Part shown: piece by piece, positions 54,712 to 63,049 of the stretch
How positions within the stretch are numbered: position 1 is the first letter of the stretch
Layout: the number at the start of each line of letters is the position of its first letter
Assembly (NCBI GenBank): GCA_024666565.1
Contig: CP088295.1
Coordinates: forward strand, 3,596,001 to 3,660,000
Source: Svornostia abyssi
GTDB lineage: Bacteria; Actinomycetota; Thermoleophilia; Solirubrobacterales; Solirubrobacteraceae
Length of the DNA stretch: 64,000 bases
Reading direction: 5' to 3'
The notes under the pieces: model-generated
Database searches by the model: none
What the model saw: only the letters and a program-made list of their open reading frames with translations
What the model was told of the DNA's origin: nothing
Translations under genes and position numbers: made by a program

Positions 54712-55499
54712 TGGGCAGCACCTCCAGCGGGGGTCGAAGAGGGCGTCGCCGGTGACGACGAGGAAGACGAAGACGTCGCGGGCGTGGCGCCCGACGCGGC
54801 GGGGTCCGCCGCGGCGCCGGTGGCGGTCGCGGGCTGCGCGCCGTTCGACGCGGCCGCGGGATCGTCCTTGACCGACGGCAGCGGCGCGCGGTACGCCGTC
54901 ACGCCGACCTCGGCCTGGACGTCGGGGAAGCCCTTGCTGCCCGGCGTGAGCTTGACGGTGTTCACGGCGAGCAGGCGGCCGCGGACGTCGATCTCGTCGC
55001 CGTCCTTGCGGATCAGCGTGTACCGGTCGATCTGCCGCAGGAACCGCGTCATCGCGAAGTACCCGCCGTCGAAGGTCAGCGTCACGGGGATCTGCGTGAC
55101 CTCGCCCGGGAGCGTGCCCGCCGATTCCGTGGATCCCTCGGACGATTCGGACGACGGCGCGGCGGCCGCACCCTCGGTGACCGTGACGGCCCGGAAGTCG
55201 ACACCGGTGTCCTCAGCGGTGCTCTCCAGCTGGTAGACCAGCGAGGCGACGTCGTCCTGCACCGGGACGGCCTTGCCGAGCCGCACGACGCTGGCGTAGT
55301 CCTTGGAGTACTCGGCGCGCGCGCCCTGCGCGGCCGCGGCCTTCGCGGCGGCGTCGTCGGCGGCGACCTGCGCCTGCTCGACCTGTGTTTTGACGTCGGC
55401 GACGTCTGCGCGCTTGGGCTTGATGAGCAGGAACCAGCCCGCTGCGGCGAGGACGACGCAGATGACGACCATGATCACGGTGCGGTCCTGGCGCGTCAC
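54708..55499 (-). CDS. pilO: PilO-like type IV pilus inner-membrane protein
   Basis: 263 residues: one membrane helix (TVIMVVICVVLAAAGWFLLI), an Ala-rich coiled coil, then a ferredoxin-like alpha/beta domain with TQIPVTLTFDGGYFAMTRFL and TLIRKDGDEIDVRGRLLAVN. A disordered Ser/Pro/Ala tail closes the protein. PilO pairs with PilN in the alignment complex joining the cytoplasmic assembly machine to the pilus. Overlaps of 4 bases on each side show tight coupling to pilN and the PilP-position gene. Confidence 0.87.
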   Translation of the reverse strand: MTRQDRTVIMVVICVVLAAAGWFLLIKPKRADVADVKTQVEQAQVAADDAAAKAAAAQGARAEYSKDYASVVRLGKAVPVQDDVASLVYQLESTAEDTGVDFRAVTVTEGAAAAPSSESSEGSTESAGTLPGEVTQIPVTLTFDGGYFAMTRFLRQIDRYTLIRKDGDEIDVRGRLLAVNTVKLTPGSKGFPDVQAEVGVTAYRAPLPSVKDDPAAASNGAQPATATGAAADPAASGATPATSSSSSSSPATPSSTPAGGAAQ

Positions 55500-56221
55500 G
55501 ACGAGCCCTCCTGCGGCGCGGTGGCGGCGGCCCCGGACTGCGCGGCCGGCTCGGCCGTGCCGCCGGCCTGGGCGCTCGCGGCAGGCTCGGCGGCCCGGAA
55601 GATGACGGCCATGGTGAACTGCGGCTTCTCCTCGTCACCCGCGCGGCAGTCTCCGGCGGAGCTCGCGCCCGCGCCCGCTTCCCCGCCCTTCGAGGAGGAT
55701 TCGAGGCGCACGCGGTCGACGCCCTGGATGGCACGCAGGCGCGCCATGAGCAGTGCGACCGACGCCTGCGAGGTCGCGCAGCCGGTCATGGTGATCTGGG
55801 GCGCCCCGACTGCCGCTGTGTCCGACCCTGCGGCTGCGGTCGCGCCCTGGCGCGTCCCGTCGAGGGAGACGAGATCGACGTTCCCCGGGAGGACGCGGGC
55901 GATCTCGCGCATGGCGAGGCCCCAGTCAAAGCGCTGGTCGGCGATCGTGGCCACCGTCTGCTCGCGCTCGTCGGCGATCTGGCCGAAGCGGACGTACGGC
56001 TCGAGGGCGGCGGCCGCCGCGACCCCGGTGGTGCTGTCCGCCGTGAGCTGCGCGAGCTGCTCCTCCTGGGTGTTCAGGCTGCGAGCGGTGAGGCCGTACA
56101 GGACGGCGATCACCGCGAGCACGCCGAGCACGCCGAGCACGCCGTAGACGGCGCCGCCCGACCGATCGGGCGCACCGGCGCCGCGGCGGGCATCCATCGG
56201 GATGAGATTGACGGCCTTCAT
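55496..56221 (-). CDS. pilN: PilN-like type IV pilus inner-membrane protein
   Basis: 241 residues. The N terminus MKAVNLIPMDARRGAG matches the PilN motif (NLLP-type) that binds PilM. A single membrane helix (LGVLGVLAVIAVLYGLTA) and a coiled region follow, then a periplasmic fimbrial-assembly domain including NVDLVSLDGTRQGATAAAG. An Ala/Gln-rich tail ends the protein. ATG overlaps the pilM stop (ATGA). Confidence 0.9.
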   Translation of the reverse strand: MKAVNLIPMDARRGAGAPDRSGGAVYGVLGVLGVLAVIAVLYGLTARSLNTQEEQLAQLTADSTTGVAAAAALEPYVRFGQIADEREQTVATIADQRFDWGLAMREIARVLPGNVDLVSLDGTRQGATAAAGSDTAAVGAPQITMTGCATSQASVALLMARLRAIQGVDRVRLESSSKGGEAGAGASSAGDCRAGDEEKPQFTMAVIFRAAEPAASAQAGGTAEPAAQSGAAATAPQEGSS

Positions 56222-57282
56222 GCTGCCGGCGCCTCCTCGACCGCAAGGCCTGCGGCCACGGTGAACGCGCCGCCGGGCAGGTCGACGCTGTCGCCCTCGA
56301 CACCGACCGACCGCGATTCGACGGGCATGCCGAGCGCCGCGGAGATGGCATCGGCGAACCCCGGCACCGTCGTCGCGGGGCCGGTCAGCAGCGCGCGCTC
56401 GACCGGCGCGGTCGTCGCCTGCTCGCTCTGCGCCTGGTGGAAGTCCAGTGAGGTGCGCACCTCGCCGCTGATGCGCTGCACGCCGCTCTCGAGCGCGACG
56501 CGTGCCTCGGCGATGATGGCCGGGTCGCCTTCGATCTCCTCGATCGGCTGGGTGAGCCCGACGTGCGTCAGCCAGGCGCGCGAGTGCTCGAGCGTGAGCC
56601 CGCGGCGCTCGGCGAGATCGACGGCGATGCCCTGCAGGCCGCTGCCGGACACGCGGGTGAAGAGACAGGTGCCGTTCTCGGCGACGGCGAGGTTCGTCAT
56701 GCCGCCGACGCTGAGGTAGAGCGTCGGGGCGACGTCGGGCGCGGGGATCGCGCGCATCATCCCGAAGGCCGAGAGGTCGATGCCCTCGACGCGCAGGCCG
56801 GCGGCGCGGACGGCGTCGAGCACCCGCTCGACCATGTCGCGACGGGCGGCGACGATCATGACGCGCAGGCGCGGCCCGCCCGGGCGCTCGACGATGCCGG
56901 CGCTCTGCCAGTCGAGCACCGCGGTGTCGAGCGGCATCGGCACGGCGTCCTGCGCGGCGAAGCGCACGGCCGTGTCGAGTTGCTTCTGGTCGTCGATCGG
57001 CGGCAGCTCGACCCAGCGCATGACGATGCGCTGATTGGCCACGCCGACACGCACGCGCTTGCCGAGTCCCTTGTTCTCCTTCCAGAGCTCGCGCAGGACC
57101 GCGGTGAGCGACTCCGCGTCGGCGACCTCGCCGTCGCGGACGACGCCGGGCTGCAGCGCCGCGACGGCGGCGCGGCGGACGGTGAGGCTGCCGTTGACCT
57201 CGACCTCGGCCGCGGACACGGAGCCGGGGTCGACGTCAAGGCCGACGATGGAACGGGTGGAGCCGCGAGATCTCATGTGCAT
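56218..57282 (-). CDS. pilM: Type IV pilus assembly ATPase-like PilM
   Basis: 354 residues from ATG 57282 (a second ATG at 57276 is equally possible). Actin/FtsA-like fold: SIVGLDVDPGSVSAAEVEVN is the first phosphate loop; GVANQRIVMRWVELPPIDDQ and AAQDAVPMPLDTAVLDWQ are PilM signatures; TLYLSVGGMTNLAVAENG is the second nucleotide loop. The C terminus includes LLTGPATTVPGFADAISAAL, the adenosine motif. It is cytoplasmic and binds PilN. Start of the tightly overlapping pilM-N-O-P run. Confidence 0.92.
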   Translation of the reverse strand: MHMRSRGSTRSIVGLDVDPGSVSAAEVEVNGSLTVRRAAVAALQPGVVRDGEVADAESLTAVLRELWKENKGLGKRVRVGVANQRIVMRWVELPPIDDQKQLDTAVRFAAQDAVPMPLDTAVLDWQSAGIVERPGGPRLRVMIVAARRDMVERVLDAVRAAGLRVEGIDLSAFGMMRAIPAPDVAPTLYLSVGGMTNLAVAENGTCLFTRVSGSGLQGIAVDLAERRGLTLEHSRAWLTHVGLTQPIEEIEGDPAIIAEARVALESGVQRISGEVRTSLDFHQAQSEQATTAPVERALLTGPATTVPGFADAISAALGMPVESRSVGVEGDSVDLPGGAFTVAAGLAVEEAPAA

Positions 57283-57400
57283 CGGAGGGAGCGGCAGGGG
57301 TGCCGCTGTCCGAGTTGATCGTCCGCAGTGGTCCGGTTCTTCAGCGGAAGGCCGCTCGGCCATCCGTCCGTCCACACCCACAGCCGGAATCTGGTGTGTT

Positions 57401-57423
57401 AGGAGGCCGCGCGACGGCCTCCT
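57401..57423. terminator. Hairpin between pilD and pilM
   Basis: AGGAGGCCG-CGCGA-CGGCCTCCT forms a 9-bp perfect stem in the 150-base gap between pilD and pilM. No U tract is present on either strand; it may be an intercistronic attenuator separating minor-pilin and assembly-complex expression. Confidence 0.4.
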
Positions 57424-57432
57424 CCGGCCGGG

Positions 57433-58188
57433 TCAGAACGTGTCGAGATACCAGTCGATGATGTCCTGGCCCACGAGCATGGCGACCACCCCGCCGAAGG
57501 CCAGGAACGGGCCGAACGGGATGCGCGTGCGGCGCCCCGCGCTCATCCCGACGTTCATCACGACCCCGACGCCGACCAGCACGCCCGTCGCCAGCCCGAT
57601 GAGCAGCGCAGGCGCCACGGGCGCCCCGAGATACAGCCCCATGACGCCGGCGAGCTTCGCGTCGCCCATCCCCATGCCCTTCGGGTTGATGAGCGCGGGC
57701 AGCCCGAGGAACAGCGCGGCCCCCGCACCCGCGATCAGGCGCTCGACCTCGCCGTCGAGATCCAGAGCGAGACCGAGGACCACCGCCACGATCGCGGCCG
57801 GCAGCGTCAGCCGGTTCGGGATGAGCTGCAGCTCGAGGTCGATGGCGGCGATCGGGATGAGGAACGTGACGAGCGCCAGGCCGAGCACGAGCAGCGTCGT
57901 GTCGTCGTAGTGGACGGCGACCGTGACCGCGTACAGCACCGCCGTCCCCGCCTCCACGAGCGGGTAGCGCTTCGAGATCGGCGCGCCGCAGTCCCGGCAC
58001 TTCCCCCGCAGCAGCAGCCAGGACAGCAGCGGGATGTTGTCCCGCGCCCGAATCGTGGCCCCGCACTCCGGGCAGTGCGACCGCCCGCCGAACGGCGACT
58101 CGCGCTTGGGCACGCGCGAGACGAGCACGTTGAGGAACGAGCCGATGAGCAGCCCGCCCACGGCGGCGGCGACGATGGCGAGAGCCAT
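57433..58188 (-). CDS. pilD: Prepilin peptidase / methyltransferase
   Basis: 251 residues with about seven membrane helices. The cytoplasmic zinc domain has two Cys pairs (SHCPECGATI and GKCRDCGAPI). The two catalytic Asp residues are in IAAIDLELQLIPNRL and NPKGMGMGDAKLAGVMG (GxGD protease motif). It cuts prepilins after the Gly of the GFTLIE-type leader and may N-methylate Phe. All four pilin-like proteins upstream are its likely substrates. Confidence 0.96.
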   Translation of the reverse strand: MALAIVAAAVGGLLIGSFLNVLVSRVPKRESPFGGRSHCPECGATIRARDNIPLLSWLLLRGKCRDCGAPISKRYPLVEAGTAVLYAVTVAVHYDDTTLLVLGLALVTFLIPIAAIDLELQLIPNRLTLPAAIVAVVLGLALDLDGEVERLIAGAGAALFLGLPALINPKGMGMGDAKLAGVMGLYLGAPVAPALLIGLATGVLVGVGVVMNVGMSAGRRTRIPFGPFLAFGGVVAMLVGQDIIDWYLDTF

Positions 58189-58221
58189 GCCCGCGAACCT
58201 AGACCCGCGGGCGGACGCCGC

Positions 58222-59721
58222 CTACTGGGCGGGGACCTGCTCCTGCTGGGTGGAGAGCTTCCAGTTGCTGTTCTCCGGCGCGAGGAACTTCGGCGGGGAG
58301 CGGTACTTCATGCGGTTGTCGTACACGTAGTTCTTGATGTACCCCGTGCCGCCGCCTCCGCTCGTCCCGACCGGCCCGCGGACCTGCTGCGCGATCGCGC
58401 CGAAGACGTTGAGGTTGCCCTGCTGCGCGCCGCAGTCGTAGCGGTCGACCATGAAGCGGTCGGTGAGCGCCAGGATCGCCGCCTGCACCGTGACCTCGCC
58501 GAGGTCGCCGGCGCCGCACGGGTGGTAGATCCGGATCCAGTCGTTGGCGATGAGGCCGAGCATGCCGTCAGCGGACTTGGTGATGTCCTCGCGGACGACG
58601 ACGTCGCTGGCCGCAGCGATCGTGAGATTCCCGCTGTAGCTGCCCTGCACGTACGCCTCGCCGCAGTTGTTGCGGCCGGCGGCGTACGGGCTCGACGGGT
58701 AGCCGCTGCCGTTGAGCGCGTGCGCCGTGCAGCCGGTGTCGTTCGACACGTAGACCAGGCCGTTGGACGGGAACGGCATCGAGGCGTTCGTCAGCACCGT
58801 GCCGTCCTGCCGCATGCCGGTGACCGTCATGTTCGTGCCGCTCAGGGTGATGTTGGCCCGGCGCTTGAACCGGTAGTTCGACAGCGTCTGGTTGTACAGC
58901 TCGCTGTTCGTGGTCGGCATCTGCAGCACGTCCGCGTTCTTGCGGAACGTGCCGACGTTCGGGTTGATGGTGGCCGCGCCGGGCTCGTTCCAGTTCGGAT
59001 TCGGGCCGCAGCTGCCGCCGGCGGCCTTCGTCCAGCCGTTGCCCGCGTTGCCCTCGCCGGGCTTGGCGGTCTCGATCCGATCCGACGGATAGCGGCCGAA
59101 CGTCGCCGCGCCGCAGATCAGCAGCGTGTCGTTGCTGTGCAGCGGCCCGTTGATCACGTCGGCCGGCGCGAACTGGATGTTGCCCGACTCGCTGTCGGTG
59201 AAGTAGACGAAGTCGGCGAACCCGGGCTTGCGGAAGGTCGCGACGACCGAGCGCTTGACCTTCGAGTTCGCGCTGGCCCGGCCCGTGACGCGGATCCGGA
59301 AGCTGCCCGAGGTCTGATCGATGAACGTCGCGTCCGGGCTGTTCGAATCGCAGCTCCCGGCGCCGTTGGCCGGCAGCAGCTCGATGGCGTACTGCGCCGT
59401 GGAGTTCGGCAGCGTCGTCCACGTCCGCGACGCACCCTGCGCGACGGCCTGGTTGAGCTGCAGCTGCGGCACGTTCGTGCAGAGCTGCCACAGGTCGGAG
59501 TTGAGCGTCAGGTAGTACGCGTAGGCCTGCACGCCGGACTCGGCGGCGGCGTAGGCCTGTTTGCGCTGCACGTCGTCACCACCGCCGCGCACGTCGCCCT
59601 GCGTGGCGGCCACCGCAGCGGCGGACGCCGAGATGATCACCATGAGGGAGATCATCACGAGCGCCATCGTGAACCCGCCCTCGTCGGCGGCGCGGGCGCG
59701 GAGGGACCGGATCAGACGCAT
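58222..59721 (-). CDS. Large PilX-like minor pilin
   Basis: 499 residues. The N terminus EGGFTMALVMISLMVIISAS is a prepilin-like leader, with Gly-Phe at the cleavage site but no Glu at +5, as in PilX proteins. After the helix comes a long beta-rich domain with at least three Cys pairs, Asn/Gly-rich turns and polar strands, e.g. SDLWQLCTNVPQLQLNQAV, FVYFTDSESGNIQFAPADVI and YVSNDTGCTAHALNGSG. Related proteins help initiate assembly or form the pilus tip. Sequence between pilD and the PilW-like gene, which it overlaps by 10 bases. Confidence 0.8.
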   Translation of the reverse strand: MRLIRSLRARAADEGGFTMALVMISLMVIISASAAAVAATQGDVRGGGDDVQRKQAYAAAESGVQAYAYYLTLNSDLWQLCTNVPQLQLNQAVAQGASRTWTTLPNSTAQYAIELLPANGAGSCDSNSPDATFIDQTSGSFRIRVTGRASANSKVKRSVVATFRKPGFADFVYFTDSESGNIQFAPADVINGPLHSNDTLLICGAATFGRYPSDRIETAKPGEGNAGNGWTKAAGGSCGPNPNWNEPGAATINPNVGTFRKNADVLQMPTTNSELYNQTLSNYRFKRRANITLSGTNMTVTGMRQDGTVLTNASMPFPSNGLVYVSNDTGCTAHALNGSGYPSSPYAAGRNNCGEAYVQGSYSGNLTIAAASDVVVREDITKSADGMLGLIANDWIRIYHPCGAGDLGEVTVQAAILALTDRFMVDRYDCGAQQGNLNVFGAIAQQVRGPVGTSGGGGTGYIKNYVYDNRMKYRSPPKFLAPENSNWKLSTQQEQVPAQ

Positions 59722-60404
59722 GGCAGCGTGCCCTCCTGGGCGTCGGGGTCGGCGGTGCGGGCCGTGGCGGCGTTCTCAAAGCGCAGCGACGGCAGGTCCT
59801 GGCTCACGCGGTCGGTGCTCGTCTGGAACGCGACCTGCACCCGCACGACGCGGTACAGGTCACCTGCCGAGAGCGGCGTGGTGAGCAGCAGGGTCGCGCT
59901 GGCCGGCGAGCCCGTGAACGTGTAGTAGCGGAAGAACGGCGTGCCGCTGATGAGCTTCACGCCGTTGGCGATCACGCGGGTCTCCGCGGCGTTCCAGCTG
60001 GTGATGTCCGGCGGCCGCCCGACGCCGAGCTGGGTCGTCTCCGTGATCCTGCCCTTGTCGCCCGTGGCGTCGGGGACGAACGTGATGGTCCGGCGCTGGA
60101 CGCGCTGGTAGTCGGTCTGCGCGCTCGCGACGCTGGTGTAGAGCTGCACGCTCGTGTCGCTGCCCGCGAGGAAGGACGGCGACCCGTCGCCGAGGCAGGT
60201 CTGGGCGCGCAGCGACCGCGTGATGTCGTTGACGGCCGCGCGGCCGAGCTGGAGCGCCTCGACCCGCGACGAGGCGTCGACCTGCGTCTTGACGGCGACC
60301 TGCACGAGCAGGAACGCGGCGGCGATCAGGACCGTGCCCGACGCCATGCCGACGATCAGCTCGATGAGGGTGAAGCCCCGCTCGTCTGCCAGACGCCGGC
60401 GCAT
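59712..60404 (-). CDS. PilW-like minor pilin (prepilin)
   Basis: 230 residues. A standard type IV prepilin leader, DERGFTLIELIVGMASGTVL, with the cleavage Gly, methylated Phe and Glu at +5. The globular part contains AAVNDITRSLRAQTCLGDG and VQLYTSVASAQTDYQRVQRR, with few Cys. Probably a tip or priming subunit. ATG overlaps the previous stop by one base (TGATG), and the 3' end overlaps the PilX-like start. Confidence 0.87.
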   Translation of the reverse strand: MRRRLADERGFTLIELIVGMASGTVLIAAAFLLVQVAVKTQVDASSRVEALQLGRAAVNDITRSLRAQTCLGDGSPSFLAGSDTSVQLYTSVASAQTDYQRVQRRTITFVPDATGDKGRITETTQLGVGRPPDITSWNAAETRVIANGVKLISGTPFFRYYTFTGSPASATLLLTTPLSAGDLYRVVRVQVAFQTSTDRVSQDLPSLRFENAATARTADPDAQEGTLPCV

Positions 60405-61717
60405 CAGCAGCTCGCCTTGCTCCAGCCGGCGTCGAGGAAGACCGTGATGATGAACCACGTCCACCCGAAGTTGAACGTCGTGCCGGTCGCGCTCGTGAAG
60501 TTGCTGTTCGTGACCGAGTTGGTCTTGCGGTAGTTGCCGTTGGACGGGACGACGGCCCAGTTCAGCCAGTTCTCGCCGTTGTAGTTGACCTGGCCGCACA
60601 CGCTGATCCCGCTGCTGCTGTACGGGAAGCCCGGGTCCGCGAGCTTGCCGCCGCTCGCGGCGGTCGTCGACCGGGTGTACACCGTGCCGCACACGTCGGT
60701 GACCTTCACGGTGCCGTTGACGTTGTTGCTCTGGATCTGGGTCACGGCGTCGATGGCCGGCATCCGGACATTGACGTTCGCGTTCGCTCCCGGGCCGACC
60801 GTCGCGTTCGTCTCATACGCCACCGGCGGCCGCGCTGCAGCGCAGTTGCCCGCGTACACGGTGTACGGCTGGGCATCGGGCGGCACCGTCGCGTTGAAGG
60901 ACCCGCCGGTCACGTTGAAGTACTGGGTCGCGCGACTCGGGTGCGCGATCGCGACCCGGGTCGGCGACGAGGCGATCTGCTGCCCACTGCGCACGGAGTA
61001 GAACGTGCCGCTGATGGTTCCGCCCTGGCTGTACGTGTACGAGCGTTGCGTGACCTCCTGGCCCGCGACGCTGATCGACTCGGCGACCGACGACGAACCG
61101 TCCGTCGTGACGTAGCCGGCCTTGCTGAAGCTCATGTTGTAGGTCGCGGCCGTGATCGGGCTCCACGACACGCAGCCGTTGCTGTCCGTCGACCCTGAGG
61201 GCACGCCGCCGCCGACGGTGACGGGCACCCCGGCCACGCCGTTGCCGTTGATGTCCGTGATGCGGATCACGAGCGCGCCCTGCGTCGACAGCGTGCCGCG
61301 CGCGCCAGGGGCCAGCAGGCTGCTGACCGTGACCGGCTTCGTGCTCCGACCCGGCCAGCTGACGGAGACCGAGAGCTTGAGATACGTCGGCGGGCCGGCG
61401 ACCTCGCAGATCGACCCCGTGGCCGGCTGTGAGACCCACTCGGCCTTCGCGGTGCGCGTGTACGAGACCCCGTTCTGCGACACCGTCTGGGGCGTCCCGG
61501 TCATGGCGGTGAGCTCGCTGATGCGCAGGCTGCGCATGCGCTCCAGCTCGTTCTCGGCGATGTTCGCGGCTGCGGCCTTGTGCTTGGCGTCCCCGCTGTT
61601 GCGCGCGGACACGTCGAAGCCGGACATGACCCCGACGGCGATGATGCCGAGGACCATGGCGCTCATCACGATCTCGATGAGCGACGACCCTTCCTCGCTC
61701 CTGAACCGGTGGCCCAT
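60404..61717 (-). CDS. Large PilV-like minor pilin with Ig-like/carboxypeptidase-regulatory domains
   Basis: 437 residues from ATG 61717. The prepilin leader is EEGSSLIEIVMSAMVLGIIA: Gly-Ser instead of Gly-Phe, then Glu at +5. After a 60-residue pilin stem come beta-sandwich repeats: ALVIRITDINGNGVAGVPVT, GGTISGTFYSVRSGQQIASS and VNGTVKVTDVCGTVYTRSTT, like carboxypeptidase-regulatory or Big domains, with WSPITAATYNMSFSKAGYVT between. This is far larger than usual PilV and suggests an adhesive tip. It is first of the three coupled minor-pilin genes. Confidence 0.82.
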   Translation of the reverse strand: MGHRFRSEEGSSLIEIVMSAMVLGIIAVGVMSGFDVSARNSGDAKHKAAAANIAENELERMRSLRISELTAMTGTPQTVSQNGVSYTRTAKAEWVSQPATGSICEVAGPPTYLKLSVSVSWPGRSTKPVTVSSLLAPGARGTLSTQGALVIRITDINGNGVAGVPVTVGGGVPSGSTDSNGCVSWSPITAATYNMSFSKAGYVTTDGSSSVAESISVAGQEVTQRSYTYSQGGTISGTFYSVRSGQQIASSPTRVAIAHPSRATQYFNVTGGSFNATVPPDAQPYTVYAGNCAAARPPVAYETNATVGPGANANVNVRMPAIDAVTQIQSNNVNGTVKVTDVCGTVYTRSTTAASGGKLADPGFPYSSSGISVCGQVNYNGENWLNWAVVPSNGNYRKTNSVTNSNFTSATGTTFNFGWTWFIITVFLDAGWSKASC

Positions 61718-61830
61718 CGTCCTACTCCATCCGTGGGGTAGCTGGCAGAACATCACTGCGGGAATCGGCGTCCCGTGAGGGAGGTTGAGTGTGGGTTCGG
61801 TATGACAGCCGAATGACCGATAGAACGACA

Positions 61831-61856
61831 CGGAGCGGGCCCGAGGGCCCGCTCCG
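61831..61856 (-). terminator. Strong hairpin terminator after pilA
   Basis: CGGAGCGGGCCC-GA-GGGCCCGCTCCG is a near-perfect 26-base palindrome (12 pairs, 2-base centre), 30 bases after the pilin stop, followed on the minus strand by TGTCGTTCT. It should stop or reduce transcription from pilA into the minor-pilin genes, so that the major pilin is made in excess. Confidence 0.65.
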
Positions 61857-61886
61857 ATCCAGCGGAAATGCTGTGGTGCTCGTCGG

Positions 61887-62285
61887 CTACCAGGTGGAGC
61901 CCGAGCAGCCCGCGCCCGTGGCGGTGCGCGTGATCGCACCGGAGGCCGGCTTGGTCATGACGAAGTCACAGCCGGAGGCCGACTGCGCCTGGACCGTGAA
62001 GGTGTTCTGGCCAGCGGCGCTGACCTGGACCTGACCGTCGGCCGTGCCGACCGAGAGGCCGGACTCGGTCGTGTCGCACCCGACGTACGTCTGCGCGTCG
62101 GCGTAGCACGTCTCGAGCTGCGTGACCATGTTGCGGGCGTTGCTCTTCGCGCCCGAATCCTGCGCCTTCTCGCGCTGGTTGAGGAACGTCGGCAGCGCGA
62201 TGGCCGCGAGGATGCCGATGATGAGAACGACGACGAGGAGCTCGATAAGCGTGAAGCCCTGCTCGTCCTTGAGCCGGTGTGACAT
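61887..62285 (-). CDS. pilA: Type IV major pilin
   Basis: 132 residues from ATG 62285 with AGGAGGG upstream. Prepilin leader and helix are canonical: EQGFTLIELLVVVLIIGILA, with cleavage before Phe and Glu at +5. The globular domain is small, with two Cys pairs (LETCYADAQTYVGCD and ASGCDFVMTK...GAGCSG), a size typical of Gram-positive and actinobacterial major pilins. Assembly requires the PilB motor and PilC platform, neither of which is in the window. Confidence 0.93.
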   Translation of the reverse strand: MSHRLKDEQGFTLIELLVVVLIIGILAAIALPTFLNQREKAQDSGAKSNARNMVTQLETCYADAQTYVGCDTTESGLSVGTADGQVQVSAAGQNTFTVQAQSASGCDFVMTKPASGAITRTATGAGCSGSTW

Positions 62286-62390
62286 GACGGTGGTGCCCTC
62301 CTGTTGGAGCCAATGGGTTTGGTGCAGAAGCCGTTCCCTCAATCGGTTGGCGCCGTCCGTGGTTTGAGCGAAGATCACACGTCTGGACGC

Positions 62391-62804
62391 ATGATCCCCC
62401 GTCGCCTGCTCACCGTGATGCTGCTCCTGCTCGTCGGTCTCGTGATCGCGAGCGCCGTCGCCCCGCCGCCTGAACGGCGGGGGCAGGACTCCGCGCGCAC
62501 CAGCACGAGCACGACGCCGGCGACCACCTCGACAGCCGAGCCGGAGCGGCCCGCCGCCCCGTCAGGCGTGGACGCGGTCCTCCCCGCGGACGGCACCGTC
62601 CGCGCGCGGCCCGGGCAGGCGATCGAGCTTGACGTCACGTCGAAGCAGCCCGCCACCATCGAGATCCCCGAGCTGGGCGCGATGCAGCCCGCGGCGCCCG
62701 GAGCGCCGGCGCAGTTCGTGGTGGCGTTCGACGAAGCCGGCCGCTACGACGTGCGGGACGTGGACGCCGACACGTCCGTCGGCACCGTCGAGATCGGCGA
62801 GTAG
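62391..62804 (+). CDS. Small membrane-anchored protein with a cupredoxin-like strand region
   Basis: 137 residues from ATG 62391. The start IPRRLLTVMLLLLVGLVIAS is a signal anchor. A Thr/Pro/Ala-rich linker leads to about 70 residues reading VRARPGQAIELDVTSKQPAT, FVVAFDEAGRYDVRDVDADT, a pattern typical of cupredoxin-like or Ig-like strands (GDxV.L.V.....A..F..PG.Y...) but without the Cys/His copper ligands. Function unknown. It is divergent from pilA with a 105-base spacer. Confidence 0.68.
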   Translation: MIPRRLLTVMLLLLVGLVIASAVAPPPERRGQDSARTSTSTTPATTSTAEPERPAAPSGVDAVLPADGTVRARPGQAIELDVTSKQPATIEIPELGAMQPAAPGAPAQFVVAFDEAGRYDVRDVDADTSVGTVEIGE

Positions 62805-62808
62805 CCCG

Positions 62809-63009
62809 TCAGGCGTCCGGATCCGGCTCGCGCCGGGCGGCCTGCGCGTCGTGCTCGGGAGCGAAGACCCCGGTCCCCTCGCACCACGGGCAGTCGACGG
62901 TGCTCGGCGAGCCCCCGAAGTTCGAGATCACCTTGCCGGTCCCGCGGCAGGGCGGGCAGGGGATCGGCCCGTCAGGGGCCTCGGTGGTCTCGTCGGCGGC
63001 GGCGGTCAC
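62809..63009 (-). CDS. DnaJ-type zinc-finger miniprotein
   Basis: 66 residues from GTG 63009. Two CxxCxGxG motifs, CPPCRGTG and CPWCEGTG, 18 residues apart, form the single zinc site seen in the DnaJ cysteine-rich domain; no J domain is present. Flanks are acidic and disordered. Such stand-alone fingers are common in actinobacteria and are often unannotated. It is convergent with the anchored protein (4-base gap) and divergent from gluQ. Confidence 0.75.
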   Translation of the reverse strand: MTAAADETTEAPDGPIPCPPCRGTGKVISNFGGSPSTVDCPWCEGTGVFAPEHDAQAARREPDPDA

Positions 63010-63049
63010 AGCGGCGGGCAGGCTACCGGGTCACGTAGCCTGCTGGGCC

